Shown: positions 35,079 to 47,138, counted from the first letter of the stretch. The stretch: DNA of 64,000 nucleotides from Orientallactaga sibirica (GCA_036365145.1 JAEOAD010000018.1:11948501-12012500), one strand, 5' to 3'. Notes: generated from the letters alone by a model not told the origin. Numbers and translations are program-made.

Positions 35079-36790
35079 AGGATCCTTTAAGGCATGCCAT
35101 AGATCAATCTCATTTGTGTGCTCAGCACCTAACCAAATGTGTCAAGTGGGGAAGATCTTCCATGTAGACTTTGGACCTAAACTCAGGCAAACAATGATCT
35201 CACTCCCAACTTTATGCTGACATAATTCTTTTCATTCTAGACATAAAGAGAGGCAAGACTTTCAGTGAGTAAAAACATATTTTATATAATGTGTCCTGCC
35301 CAAACCCCCTTATAGCTACTCTGGAATTGACTTGTTTTCATTTTTTTCACATGAAATGGGGCCCTTCGCAAATAAGGCTGTCATATATAGTAAAGAAAAC
35401 CTAAAATTTGAATTAAACTTGAATTTCACATGAACAGAGAACAATTTTGTAATATAGTCATTATTCAGCTTAAAATGATTTGCATTAACATACTTTATTC
35501 TACAATAGTATTGATCATATGCATTCAATAGAAAGCATACTTGGTAATTTATATTCTAATTGTTTTATGAGTTAGTGATGTAGGCTATGATACTCTCTTG
35601 CAATGAGCTGTGACCCACATGATCATGAAAACAACCAACTGATTCTCCATAGTGTATTGTGTTGCTGTGCCATGATAGTCAATAGGTTAGGTGAGCTAAA
35701 TACATTTTTGACTTATGATTATCACCCAAGTATTACTTGATTATATTTGTATTTTATCTGGCAACCCTACATTCAGGATAAACTTGATGGCCAGAGGGTC
35801 AAGTTGGGTATTTTCTCATTTTCCTTTTTAGAACACCTAGTGTTCTGTCATTGTGACAAACAGAAATTGACCACACTTCTATAACCCACTATGGGGTAGT
35901 ATTATTTTAATTTGAGGATCTAATGGAGGATATAAAAATGGGAACATACTCCATAAAGACAAGTAAGGAAATGCATATAACAAGATCCCATTGATCGCAG
36001 AAGAACAGAATCTTTTTTCTGTTTAGTATGTCATTCATACCTCAACTGAACAGTTGAAGGTTGCCATAGTCTTGGCTTTCTTAACCTATGTGTTTCAAAA
36101 TTTTAAATCAGTAGAAAAATACCAAATACCCACCTATATTTCATGGAAACTTGATTTATAACATACACAGAGAAAATAAAAAGTTGCCAAATCCAAAGAT
36201 CAATTATAAATATGATGATAATTATACCTTCAACTTGCATAGCACTTTAAATTTATTCCAAGCACTTTTCTGTCCATTATCTCATGAGATCATTAGTGTG
36301 GTATTTATTAGATATGAGAGAATGGAATGTCTGCTCAATCTATCTTTATGGCTAATTTTCAACTTCTAATACTGTCAATTTGAAACCACAAATGGAAAGA
36401 GAATCAGTCTTTTTCTCCTTCGGAAATCCATCAGTTCGTTTATGATATGTGTGCTTTCTCTCAAGTCATTTTTTTCCCCATGAATAGACCTAGATTTTCC
36501 ATTAATGCCACAGTCATATTCTTTCTGAGCCACTTGGTTGATTATGTTAATTTAAGGTAAGAGTTTTAAACAAAATGACATGAAAAGTAAACAGAAAAGT
36601 TTATGAACTGTTTTCCTCCCAAGATGTGTCTGCTGTTCTCGGACAATGTCTAACAAACAGCAGGAGCTCTATGAACTCTAAATGAATGAATGATACAACA
36701 AATAGTGAAGTAACAAATGAATGTTGAATGGAAGTTGGCTGTGGTGGTCCCAACTTAACATTCTCCCAATATAGCCAACTTTAATGAAGT
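35079..36790. other. unique non-coding sequence
   Basis: About 1.7 kb of AT-rich DNA. A weak MIR/L2-like patch (atagcactttaaatttattc... tgtccattatctcatgagat) lies near 36235-36300. No gene supported. Confidence 0.4.
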
Positions 36791-36819
36791 CTGCATTTGA
36801 AAAGGACCACTCAGAAAAA

Positions 36820-36985
36820 TCATAACCTAGAGGCACTAGAGGCTACAGAACCCAGAACCACTTCATACAACTCTGTGCAGAGGAAATCACTACATCAGAG
36901 AATGCAGAATTCAAACCACTCCACATACTTCTGCAGAGAAAACCACAACACCAGAGTACACAGATCCCAGAACCACTGCAAGTGA
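36820..36985. repeat. three-unit 55-57 bp tandem repeat
   Basis: The motif 'agaacccagaaccact' or a variant starts at about 36849, 36906 and 36961. Each is followed by a tacaactctgtgcagag-like and an acatcagagaatgc-like stretch. The copies are diverged. Confidence 0.55.
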
Positions 36986-37059
36986 CAAAATGAATAATGG
37001 AAAGTAAACCGTCCTCTATGTTAATTCAAATGGCTATTATATCATATTTGAACTTATTC

Positions 37060-37300
37060 ACTGGTTCAACCATTCATTCCTGCAGTAAATATATTCTGTG
37101 TGCATCCCATGGCTAGCACTAAGCTCACCACATATGCATCTCATTTCACGTAAGTACGGTATGATGTTGACATTATTATTACCTTGACTTTACACATGAA
37201 AAAACTGATGTGAATGAAAGTTAAGCAACATACCTAATGTTACATCACACAGTTATAGTGAAGCAAAGACTCAAAATAAGCCATTGTGAATCTTGCCCTC
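37060..37300 (-). mobile_element. MIR/L2-like fragment, reverse
   Basis: 'gttgacattattattacctt', 'gactttacacatgaaaaaac' and 'gttaagcaacatacctaatg' followed by 'ttacatcacacagttatagt' is the reverse MIR sequence order. The left part (attcattcctgcagtaaata) is L2-like. Confidence 0.6.
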
Positions 37301-37481
37301 GCCATTTGTTAGTTTTGAGGATGGGATATTCAGGGAAAATATTTACTTTATGGAAGATTTACTTTATGGAAGACCAAATCCCTCTTGAGGAGGCTTATGA
37401 TCAGTAAGCACTGACCATGTGAAACTCCTTCCAAATTTCTGAATGGTGCTATCAAAACATTATTCATATAAAAGGCACATG

Positions 37482-37687
37482 CAGGGCTGGAGAGATGGCT
37501 TAGCAGTTAAGGAGCTTGCCTGCAAAGCCAAAGGTCCCAGGTTCAGTTCCTCAGGACCCATGTAAACCAGATGCACAAGGTGGAATATGCATCTGAAGTT
37601 CGTTTGCAATGGCTGGAGGTCCTGGCATGCCCATTCTCTCTCTTTCTCCCTCTCAAATAATAAATAAATATAAAAATGTTTTTTTTA
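37482..37687 (+). mobile_element. DIP SINE (B2 superfamily)
   Basis: Head 'gggctggagagatggcttag', intact middle, CT tract, (AAATA)n tail. The target duplication aaaaggcacatg is at 37470-37481 and 37688-37699. Confidence 0.95.
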
Positions 37688-38529
37688 AAAAGGCACATGT
37701 GCATATTCTGGCCTTGAATTCCCTTTACCTAGTGTGGTGCAATATATTCTCTTTGATGAAACTTTTTAAAATGGTCACATTCATGCCACAGCAGTTATTA
37801 AGTATGGTATCAAAATGCCTTATGCTTATTATTATTAAGAGATCTCCCAAGAAATATATTTTTAATCATGCAATGTGTTATGAGGGAGAGAGAGAGAAAT
37901 AGGGAAATACTTTCAGGATTCCTATATGGCAGACACAATAAAAATAGAGGTGGGTAAGGTGAACCAATAAAGTAGGGGGAAATAGCAATAGTGAAGCTAT
38001 TTGGGCTGCATAGAATTTTTCTGTCTTAGGGGAACATGTCTAAATATACAAACAGAAGGCAAACTGAAGAAAGTGCAGAAAGAACTCATTGAATATTGCT
38101 TTCTTGGAAACAAGGAGCACCAGTAAAGTATTATGTATGCCAGGGAGTATTATAATAGCTCCACAAAGGGACAAATATGCAATGTTTCAAAATACCTAAG
38201 GAGAAGTGGTAGGTAAGGAAATAGAGACACAGAGATGACATTCTTATTGCCCTCTCTCTTGTCTTTGGCAAGTAAAATGTACCTATAGCAGTTACACAAT
38301 CATTTTGATTGTTGTGGCCATGAAGATGTGTGGTCATGCCTCATACCTTATTTTAAACAAAGTGTAGTGGCCAAGGTAAAATCATATGTGTGATAAAGAA
38401 CCACTGGTATAATGGTTAACCTCTGGTTTTCAACTTGCCAGGTTTTAGAATAACCATGGAAACAAAGTTTTTGGCCTATTATGGATTTTCTAGATCATAT
38501 TAAGATATTAAGATTGCTGCTCTATGTGA

Positions 38530-38720
38530 AGTCCCCTGCCATGGACTGGGATTCCTGGGCTGAGCACCAGCATTCATTTCTTCCTTCCTCCCTGATGGTA
38601 TGACGATGTGATGCCAGCTTCCTACTTCTGCCATACTCTTCCCTCCATGATGGCTTCTACCCTCTAGAACTATAAACTGAATTAAACTTGTTTCCTTCCA
38701 TACGCTGTATGAGCAAAAAG
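38530..38720 (+). mobile_element. ORR1-like MaLR LTR, 3' portion
   Basis: 'tcctacttctgccatactct'-type text, 'ccatgatggcttctaccctc', then 'aactataaactgaattaaac' and 'ttgtttccttccatacgctg' follow the ORR1-type order (ccatgatggact... actgtgagccaaaataaac... ccttcctccc). Confidence 0.6.
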
Positions 38721-39440
38721 AAATATAATACTAGGAACCTCAGTCCAAAATTAAAATTACATAATAGGTAAAGGAATAGTGAGAATTTGCTTTATATTGT
38801 CCTGGGAATCAATCCAGAGGGAGCAGTTGGCTCATTGGAGTTTCATCCAATAACAATAGCAGCTGATACTCACCGAGCATTTCAAGATGTAGGAAATGAT
38901 GCTCAAAACTTCAGGTGCAACATCTTCCCCAAACCCCACTTTTCAGAAGCCCACTGGAGCTGCACAGACTGACTTATTCCACATCATACAGGCATAAAAG
39001 ATACAGCAGGATTTGAGTTCAGGTATCAAGCCCTAAGAAGTGTTCCAAGACAAGTTGGTATTTCAGTAGTTACACTATTCACCTCAAACTTCTAGGCAAT
39101 GCCCACCTAAGCAGTTTAGGTAAGTGTTCTGGACAGAGCTCACATATACTCAAGCAGCTTCCCCTCCTGGTTCCTTCTTCCTGCTCATACCTCACTTACC
39201 AGAAGTGAGAGTGGGTCTCTGGGCAGTTGTAAGGAAGGAAGGGAAAAAATCTCCTTGGGGCTACATTTCAGTAAGAAATGAATGCACACCAGAGAGGCCC
39301 CATGGGCTCTCAGCTGGCCAGGGGCCTCTATGCCTAGCTTTACACTGCACTTAGCAAGTCTCTACCAGACGTCATTCTTCTCCAATGCACAGAAACCTGG
39401 TGAAGCCAAAGTTGTGCAGCATTGACAATAAATAGGACAC
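38721..39440. other. unique non-coding sequence, possible L2/MIR relic
   Basis: 'aacaatagcagctgatactc' followed by 'accgagcatttcaagatgta' near 38852-38890 resembles L2/MIR text but is too diverged to call. No exon supported. Confidence 0.4.
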
Positions 39441-39442
39441 AC

Positions 39443-39745
39443 TAGGCTGGGGAGGTGGCTGAATGGGGAAAGTATTTGCTTCATATACATGAGGACGTAA
39501 GTTTGATCCCCAGAGCCCACACAAACACATAAAAATGTCAAGTGGGTGGCATGCACTTATAATCTCAGCAGAGTGGAGGTAGAGATAGGTAGATCCTTGG
39601 GACTCTTGGGCAACCCAGTCGAGCCTAATTGGTTTAACCAAGGTCAATTTTTCTTCATATAGAGGTGTATGGTATTCTTGAGGAATGTCATCTATAGTTG
39701 TCCTCACACACATGTATGCACATGTGTACACACACATACACAATC
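39443..39745 (+). mobile_element. B4/RSINE1-like composite SINE
   Basis: Head 'aggctggggaggtggctgaa', 'gtttgatccccagagcccac', 'acttataatctcagcagagt', 'ggtagagataggtagatcct', 'cccagtcgagcctaattggt', 'tcctcacacacatgtatgca' and a CA-rich tail. Confidence 0.8.
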
Positions 39746-41160
39746 AATAATAATGGTAGCACAACTAATGACTGTATGTGCCATATGATCCTAGGCTCTT
39801 TGATTAGTCACTTCATTTAGTTTTTACTACAACTCAGTGCCACCCTGTACATAGGGGAAAGGAGACTATCTACCCAGGAGAGCATGGAATCTTCACAGTG
39901 AATGTTCGCATTGAACTCTCATCCCCTTTCTCCCAGACCACGCAGCCCCTGGCCTTTCTAGCTTGCCTCATAGGCCTATCTATCTTTCTCCCAGAAAAAT
40001 GTTTCCTAAATGAATTGTAAACCACATATTTTCTAAGACTGTGGCCAGCAAGGTCCTGGATGACAGCTAGGTCTGTTAAGAAGACTCCCCGCAGTGTGTC
40101 ACTTGATGAGTATAACTATCATGAGAAGAGAGGATAGTGGCAGGCATAGTTCTACTAAATGCTTAAAAGGAGCAAAGGAAATTCAGTATTCTTTAAGCCT
40201 TGGGCAATCAACTTAAACGAAGGATGTTCATTTCTGTATAAGACAGGTAGGACTAACCACAGATCACCCTGAACTAGAATCACAAAGCAGGCTTTGAAGC
40301 CCTACAGCCCTGGCTTCCTGTGCTTCCTATTTTGAATAAAGGCATAAGAATTATTTGTGACCTTTGTAACTTTTAGTACAAATGTACACATTGATGAAGT
40401 CATCTCTTTCCCCCTTGCTATGGCATGATATAGGGATAGGATGTGTGAGTGGGTGGTGTTAGAGCTCTTGATTTGGAGATGTAGGACCCAGTGGCTCCCC
40501 AGCTAAACATCCACATAACCTTTCTGTTTCCATAATCAGAAAAGATTCTTTTTAGCTTTAATGATCTTTAATTTTGTTGACTTAGTGACAAAGAGGGAAT
40601 TTCCCACCTATAAGCCACTCATCTCCTGAGAGTCCACTTGATCCAGGGGGAAAGTCACTTCCCTGAATCTGTCAATCTCTCTAGCCACTGGAAACATTGC
40701 ATGCAGGAGCAGAGACAGGGACTAAAGCCCCCATTTCAAACACAGTCTAATACTCTTGTTCATTCTGCACCTCCCACACTAAGCACTGCCATGCCCCCCC
40801 CCACCCCCGGAAGACATCTGCAGCCTCCATATGAAACAATGGTGCCCAGTCATATCACAGCTGGGACTGCAGGAGAGAGCAGGATTCGAGGCGGGGGTAA
40901 GTAAATCCCCAGAATTAGAACAGGAGTTTTCTGAAAGGAGAGGGCGTTGTATTATCCAAAGTGTAATTGTTTCAGTTGTTTTCAGAAATTACACTATTGG
41001 GACATTTATTTTCTGAGTTTCAATCAGCATCATATCCTAGTTTTTATTTGAAAAGGCCAGCAGAGCGCACTGATTGTGAGACAAGTTCATTCACAATGAA
41101 AAAGTTTAAAGAGCTTTTTAAGTATCCTTTTGCTAACATCTGCTTGGTGAGATAAGCATT
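39746..41160. other. SINE-free unique sequence
   Basis: Start of the 5.8-kb interval without young SINEs. A C-run (ccccccccaccccc) sits near 40795-40808. No recognised gene. Confidence 0.45.
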
Positions 41161-41164
41161 TCTC

Positions 41165-41335
41165 TAAATGTTAATTCACTCACTCACTTAACAAGTATTT
41201 ATTTTCTAACATGTGAGTTCTTGTATGTCTCTAAGAATTCGACACTTAGCAAAGCTCCTATCCTCATGATAATAGGGGGTGACAGACAAGTAAATAAGAG
41301 AAGGTATATTACAGGAGTTAGTGTAGCTCAAAGAT
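41165..41335 (+). mobile_element. L2-like LINE fragment
   Basis: 'aattcactcactcacttaac', 'aagtatttattttctaacat', 'gacacttagcaaagctccta' and 'gggtgacagacaagtaaata' reproduce the order of the L2 3' region (caacaaatatttattgagc... agctcctgccctcat... agacagacaataaac). Confidence 0.65.
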
Positions 41336-43102
41336 AGGACAATTTAGAACTCAAAGGACCTTTTAAAGGTACAAATGAGGAGGGAAGAGGTCAGGGTGGT
41401 TTTTTTGGTTTGTTTGTTTGTTTGTTTGTTTTGTTTTGTTTTTCTATGAAGGGCTTAAAAGATCATCTAGAATATTTCTTATTACTTAGCATGTATAATT
41501 TGGGGAATTTTTCTGCAAATAAATTCTAATAGGAAAGTCTTATTATCCTGTCAGAAATAGAAAACCGTCAGCTCTCTAGGATGCATCAAGAAAAAACCTC
41601 AGATTCCAGCCCAGGGACAGCCAGCCATCTTCACAGCCTGGGACAATGTGTCAGCACCCAGAATGGCTTAAGGTGGCAGTGCCTGTGCTTGGAGCGTCAC
41701 ATAAACAGTGCATCAGTCGTTCCAGGCAAGCTTCATCTTCAAGTCTCCTAGTCCTGACTGTCAATCAGCTGTCACTTGCCTGCACATCAGCTGCGTGTAC
41801 ACATCACCAGGCTGTCAGTGAGGCAACTGATGAACTCGGCTCCTGCCTGTCAATCATCTTTGTTTCTCTTCTCTACTCAGGAAATATTTTGGCTCAGAGC
41901 AAACAAAGAAACTCAGGCACCAGTGCTTCATTGTCAGGCATTTCCTCCTGTGCATGGACATAAGATTTCACACAGGCACCCATCATGCCTCACCTGCAAA
42001 TGATGTCTGGGTTCAGGGTTGACAGAGAGAGCAGCAAGAAGCTGTTTTATTGGCATAGGCTTTAAAACTGTAATTCTAGCTCCCTGAGCAGACCCTGATG
42101 GATTCTCCAACCAAACAAAGCCCACAAACATAAAATAATGATAGCTTGAAATTTTCAGAACTATTCCTCAAAAAAATAAATAAATGAGCAAATGCATAAG
42201 CAAGACAGTTCGGAGGGGTTATGATTGTTTGGGTAGAAATTATTCACCATTGACCATGCAACTGTTTAGGGGAGGAGAAATTACTGGGCTACTGATTTTA
42301 TTTATCTCCCTGAACCTTCTGAAACACCACCCTAAGGTCTAAAGCAGCTTGTGGTGCCCACACAGGACAGAAATAACTCCCATGCAGTGGGCACATCAGT
42401 ACTGGTGACAGGACTTGTTGAATGTAAAGACACTCTCATACCCCGTTGTCTGAAATACTACTGTACCCTTTCATCCAAAGCATTTGTTAGAATTGTTCCA
42501 TGCTCAAAGCCCACAATACCCAAAATAAAAGAGATGCCCCTTGGAACAAGTTTCCATAAGGACTGCAAAATCACTACATGCATACATACCATATATTGGC
42601 ATGGTTAAATAGCCATGCAGTAAATCCAGATAGCACTAGATTGTCTAAAACATTCTCATATTCAAAAAGAAAAGACATGTTACTCCCTGGTGACTTTGAA
42701 AGAGATTTGACAGCTTTCAGAGTTTGCAATCATGTTTATCAAGGGTCCTATCACCTGTCAATCACTGAATGCTCTGAAGGAACTCATACAAGTGGGGTAG
42801 GTTGCCATATCATCTCAAGGTTTGTGATGTGGGAATGCTTTTCCCTCTGATGGGTCCTTCTAGTCGCATGCAGCTGATTTCTGAAAGTGCATGTCTCTCT
42901 GATCCAAGCAGACATTAATTGCTTCTGTGTGATGTATCTATACTTCTTGGTCAGAAAGTATAACCAGCAAATCTGATTTCTGACAAGTTGGTTGAACCTA
43001 ATCAGGCCAGATCAGCTGTTACCTAGGGTGCCACAGGCTGTAATTTGAGGATCTTTACAGAGTTATCACTCGCTGGGAAGACAAGGAACTATAATTCTGT
43101 CA
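41280..43102. promoter_or_regulatory. cluster of MEIS/TGIF cores with three exact PBX-MEIS decamers
   Basis: Reading by eye I count eleven TGACAG/CTGTCA hexamers, starting at 41280, 41548, 41758, 41769, 41812, 41847, 42020, 42406, 42708, 42755 and 43097. Random expectation for both strands in 1.8 kb is about one. Three of them extend to the full CTGTCAATCA (complement TGATTGACAG) at 41758-41767, 41847-41856 and 42755-42764. TGATTGACAG is the known composite site for PBX with MEIS or PREP. The tightest group, four hexamers in 95 bp at 41758-41852, is the best enhancer-core candidate. Apart from an L2 relic at the left edge, the interval is free of recognised transposons. Function is inferred. 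Confidence 0.45.
41406..41445. repeat. (TTTG)n microsatellite
   Basis: TTTG tetranucleotides passing into TTTTG units. Confidence 0.9.
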
Positions 43103-45020
43103 ACACTAATCCCAAACTGTAAGTTGAAAGCAGCTGTGGCTTCTCTAGCCAGAGAAGAGATAGCACTTGTCAAATAAATAGCTGAGGTCATTGATAAGAG
43201 AGAATTACAAGGATGTATCTGATACAGTGAAGGCGAGTTTTTTTTTTTTTTTTCTCCCCACAAAAGAACTTTCACAATCAGAATACTGAGTGTCAAGTGT
43301 GAACTGTTGTGGATAAAAGGAGATTGCCAAAGAGATGCATGGAAACTTTCCATTCTTCCACTCCCACTTATTATAGGGCACCTTGGTGCACGTGGGCTCT
43401 GCTCTAAATAGGCAAGTGCCCAACAGTCAAACCCTGCAGAGGAAATCTCTCAGCAGTGACTCCAGCTGCTTCCCTGTGACAAAGGCTTGATGGAGAACAG
43501 GAACATTGTCAGCAGTAGAGGTAGTATTGTACTATTGTACTGTGCTAGTCTCACCAGAACCCTGTGCTTTTCGTATGGGTAAAAAAAGAGGGGGGTATTA
43601 TGAAAATAAACGTCTTTCTTACTGTATCGTTTTGGTCCATCTTCCAAACAAAATGAAAGAGTTAATGTGGCATCATCTTCGAAAAACTCTGTGGCAAATG
43701 CGTCCCACCAGAGGTTGTCACTGTCCTGCAAAGAGACAGGTTGTTTATTTTACAGGAAAGCTCAAGAGCAGCAGATATCTCGAAGGGGTTGGAAGGAAAG
43801 AAAAAAAAATGGCTCCTTATTTAGCATATGAGTATGATAAGGGGGTGGGGAGAGGGTGAGCAAACAGGTGTATTCAAATTAATTGCTTCAAATAGGGGCT
43901 GAATTCCAAATCAGAGAGAAATGACACCAAACCAACCAAATGTAAAATTAATTCTTGGGGTCATATTTGGGGAGATTTAGTAAGTGCACTATGGAACACA
44001 ATGTGATGTATTTTAACAAAAGAGGGTGCATTTAATGTAAATACATTCAAATATATATATTTACTTTCTTCTGTGTTCTCTTAAGAATCCATTTTTAAAA
44101 CCAGCAAATATAATACTAAAACTAGGTTGACAATGATAATTTTTAAAAAGTAACTTCATCAAGAAGGGGTGCACATAGCTCTACCCTAAACAACTATTCC
44201 TACAGCCTGCAACCATTGCTCCATTCACATACACACACAGAGAGGTTTATGCACAAAGACCTGCCCCACGTCTGTGGATTGGGGGGTTGTTCTTGAAGAT
44301 TAATTTAAGCTGATAGACAATCATGAACTTGTTATTAAAGGTTACTAAAAATAGAAAAGTCCAGCAGAATACCAGCCCTCGGCAGGAATTGTGTGCTTGC
44401 CTTGGGCTGAATGCATCTCCTGCCCATCCAGAAAGTAGTCTGGGAATTCTGGAGCTGAAGACACACACTGGGGAGAAGGGAACCCTGAGCAGTGACTCAT
44501 ACACTGCCCTGTTTACAGAAGGAAGCAGACCCAGCCCCATCCTCACCCAGCCCCATCCTCTCTCTAGGGCTCAATTTATCTTGAAATTCATAAGATCTGT
44601 TGGCTAGTGTCAAAAGAGAGGAGTCAATGCTTCAGAGCTGCCTGTCATGGGAGTTGAGGCAGAGGGGAATTGCTGCTCTCTCTTCCAGGTCCCCATGACT
44701 GGTCCAGATATGACAACCTTCTGCTGCCCATTAAGTTGTTCTGCTTATAGGAACATTAAGTTGTCACTGGCAGGCTTCAGGAATGAGCCTTCATTCCCTG
44801 CAAAAATAATTAAAGAGGCAAGGAAGATTGATGCCACCCTCTCCCACAGAAAGGAAACAATTCAGACTAATGAATTCTTGTGTCTCCTTTGCTCTGGCTT
44901 TCATCCAATAGCCACCTAAAGACCAATCAGTACCTTATGGATAAGGCATAGAAATACAAAGTCATCATGGGGAAGGTGTGGGTCCTCATTCAAACTACCC
45001 TTTTTTTTCTTTCTCCTTCA
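43103..45020. other. SINE-free unique sequence
   Basis: No young transposon. It contains a T17 run (about 43239-43255) and an A-run near 43801. The blocks 43500-43780 and 44560-44900 are complex, repeat-free sequence that would be natural places to look for conservation; the latter contains 'caaaaataattaaagaggc', with a homeodomain-type TAATTA-like core. Open frames at 43450-43859 on both strands overlap each other and look like chance. Confidence 0.4.
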
Positions 45021-45029
45021 AAAACCTTT

Positions 45030-45140
45030 TTTTTTTTTTTTAATTGAGCATTTAGTATGTAGAGGGCCTCAGAATACACACCTGAATGACAGGTTGTTCC
45101 TACCTCCAAAGCTTCCTAACAACAATCAAATGAGCAATAA
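45030..45140 (+). mobile_element. L2-like LINE fragment
   Basis: 'ttgagcatttagtatgtaga' followed by gggcctcagaatacacac and 'ctacctccaaagcttcctaa' resembles L2 text (attgagcacctactatgtgc... aggtccctgcc... gagcttac). Confidence 0.45.
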
Positions 45141-45523
45141 ATAGGTCACTTCACTTGGTCTCTGAGGCCCCAGCATACAAGGTCCATGCTGTAGAAGTTG
45201 CTAGAATACTTGGAAAAGCCAATGTACTTGGAAACAAGAATCATTTTGGACACTGGATACACTGGCTTATTTGACTTCAAATTTCTGCACCAATGGAAAG
45301 GATGTGTAGTCAATTCTCGCTGAGGATTCACCATACTCAAACACTTTTGAACTACTTTCTATGCATTTTCTTATCTAACTCACAAACTGATTGCTTGTCT
45401 TTGTTTTACTTTTTGTTTTTCTCCAGTAGAAAGATGAGCTTCTTGTGAGTGGGGATTTATTTCTAACACTATTCTATCTCCCCATGCCCACAATGGCTTA
45501 GTATTAGCAAAAGAAGTAATTCA

Positions 45524-45730
45524 GGGGCTGGAGAGATGGCTTAGTGGTTAAGGCACATGCCTGTGCAGCCTAAAGACCCTGGTTCGATTCTCCAGGTCCC
45601 ATGTAAGCCAGATGCACAAGGGGGCACATGCGTCTGGAGTTTGTTTGCAGTGGCTAGAGGCCCTGGTGTGCCCATTCTCACTCTCCCTCCCTCTCTTTCC
45701 CTCTGTCTCTAATAAATCAATAAAAAATAA
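45524..45730 (+). mobile_element. DIP SINE (B2 superfamily)
   Basis: Head 'ggctggagagatggcttagt', intact middle with gcacaagggggcacatg (45614-45630, a good CTCF-type core), CT tract, aataaatcaataaaa tail. It has a perfect 15-bp target duplication aaaagaagtaattca at 45509-45523 and 45731-45745. Confidence 0.95.
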
Positions 45731-45769
45731 AAAAGAAGTAATTCATTAATTCAGGGACTGTATAAATTT

Positions 45770-45870
45770 GTTCACAGTATTATCTATATTTTACAACTAC
45801 AGAAACAAAATTTGAGTGGTGAATTTAAATCACCCAGGTATACTGAGCCCACAAAGGATGAAGATAGGAC
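45770..45870 (-). mobile_element. MIR-like fragment, reverse
   Basis: 'tatattttacaactacagaa' followed by acaaaatttgagtggtgaat and 'tcacccaggtatactgagcc' fits a diverged reverse MIR. Confidence 0.45.
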
Positions 45871-46090
45871 TTAATTTCAGACCAAAGGGTATCCCAGACC
45901 TTTCTCTACCTCTGCTCTGTGTAGCAACTGCCTCACTTCTCTAGCAGACTTTGAGAGGTGGGATGTAGGAGACAGAAATAGGGAGAAAGAGCCAAAGGGA
46001 CTTTTTAAAAAAAAAAAACTTGAAGACACTTTATACAAAACATTTACATTTTCATTTATATTTATTTATTTTCCATATGTGTGTGTATTG

Positions 46091-46191
46091 GGCCACATGC
46101 ATGGGTCTGGAGTTCATTACAGTGGCTAAAGGCCCTAGTGCACACATTTCTCTCTCTCTCTCTCTCTCTCTCTGCTTCCTTCCCCCCTCTC
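46091..46191 (+). mobile_element. DIP SINE, 5'-truncated
   Basis: Only the 3' half remains: ccacatgcatgggtctggag, 'ttcattacagtggctaaagg', 'ccctagtgcacacatttctc' and a (CT)n tract. The tail has expanded into the purine microsatellite that follows. Confidence 0.8.
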
Positions 46192-46192
46192 T

Positions 46193-46229
46193 AAGAAAGA
46201 AAGAAGGAAAGAAAGAGTAAGGAAGAAAG

Positions 46230-46276
<47 letters not shown>

Positions 46277-46364
46277 CAGAAGGAAGGAAGGGAGGGAGGA
46301 AGGAAGGAAGGAAGGAAGGAAGGAAGGAAGGAAGGAAGGAAGGAAGGAAGGAAGGAAGGAAAAA
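46193..46364. repeat. (AAAG)n-(AAGG)n purine microsatellite, about 170 bp
   Basis: Nearly pure A/G on the plus strand: AAAG units to about 46276, then AAGG units to about 46360. It yields long serine/phenylalanine/leucine/proline-only frames on the minus strand that are artefacts. Confidence 0.95.
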
Positions 46365-46499
46365 TTCTGTTTCTTAGTTGTGGAATGACCTTGGTCATTC
46401 CACATAACATATTTGCATCTATCTGTTGTATAGTAAGTGGTGTAATAACCTCAGTGGACTGTGACGTCTAAGAAGAAAACCCAGTTCATGGTTTGATAA

Positions 46500-46640
46500 A
46501 TGTTAACTATTATTATCCATTATGATTTAATTTGACCCTTATTTATAATTGAAGAATCTGAATTTTAAAACTGCTAAACTATTTACAAAACTCAGACTGC
46601 ATAAGAGTGGAAATAAGATTTACATACTCTGCCTAATTTA
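46500..46640 (-). mobile_element. MIR-like fragment, reverse
   Basis: 'ttaactattattatccatta', 'ttataattgaagaatctgaa' and 'aactatttacaaaactcaga' fit a diverged reverse MIR. Confidence 0.45.
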
Positions 46641-47126
46641 AATTCATGTTTAGCTTCCCAAGTTGCTGCTTAAACAGTGATTTTCACCTCACATTGAAGA
46701 CCAGTGGATCACAAGAGCAGGAGGAAGCAGTTGGTTGGTAAGAATTTAAGTATGTTTGACCTGAGAGCATTTCATCCCCAGACCTCTCTAAGATTTGCCC
46801 TTATTCTCCTGCCTTCAAGTGATTTCCTCATACTGAGCTCCTTTATGAATGCCTCTGCCCTACATTTTGCTGCCTGGTATAGTTCCTGGGATCAGTTAGG
46901 CAGCCTTGTGGAATAAATGTGAGTATAAAGAGGCTAGGCCTTGCCAAAGTGGCTGGGCCAATAAGATCCCCTAGCAGAAGATCTAACAATCCAAACTGGA
47001 AAAACCTCAGCATGTCCTTCCTGGAGCTGGGAAAGTCCAGCAAACCCCCAGATCCCATGTATGTTCTCCTATTTCACTCTCTCCTGTGCTAAGGAAGCTT
47101 GTCAACTAGACTCCATGGAACTGCAC
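46641..47126. other. unique non-coding sequence
   Basis: No recognised repeat or gene. Confidence 0.4.
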
Positions 47127-47138
47127 AGGAAACTATAT

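Noticed and set aside
46052..46410. Overlapping 117- and 91-codon minus frames
   Set aside because: They translate the AAAG/AAGG purine tract into Ser/Phe/Leu/Pro repeats in two phases; an artefact of a microsatellite.
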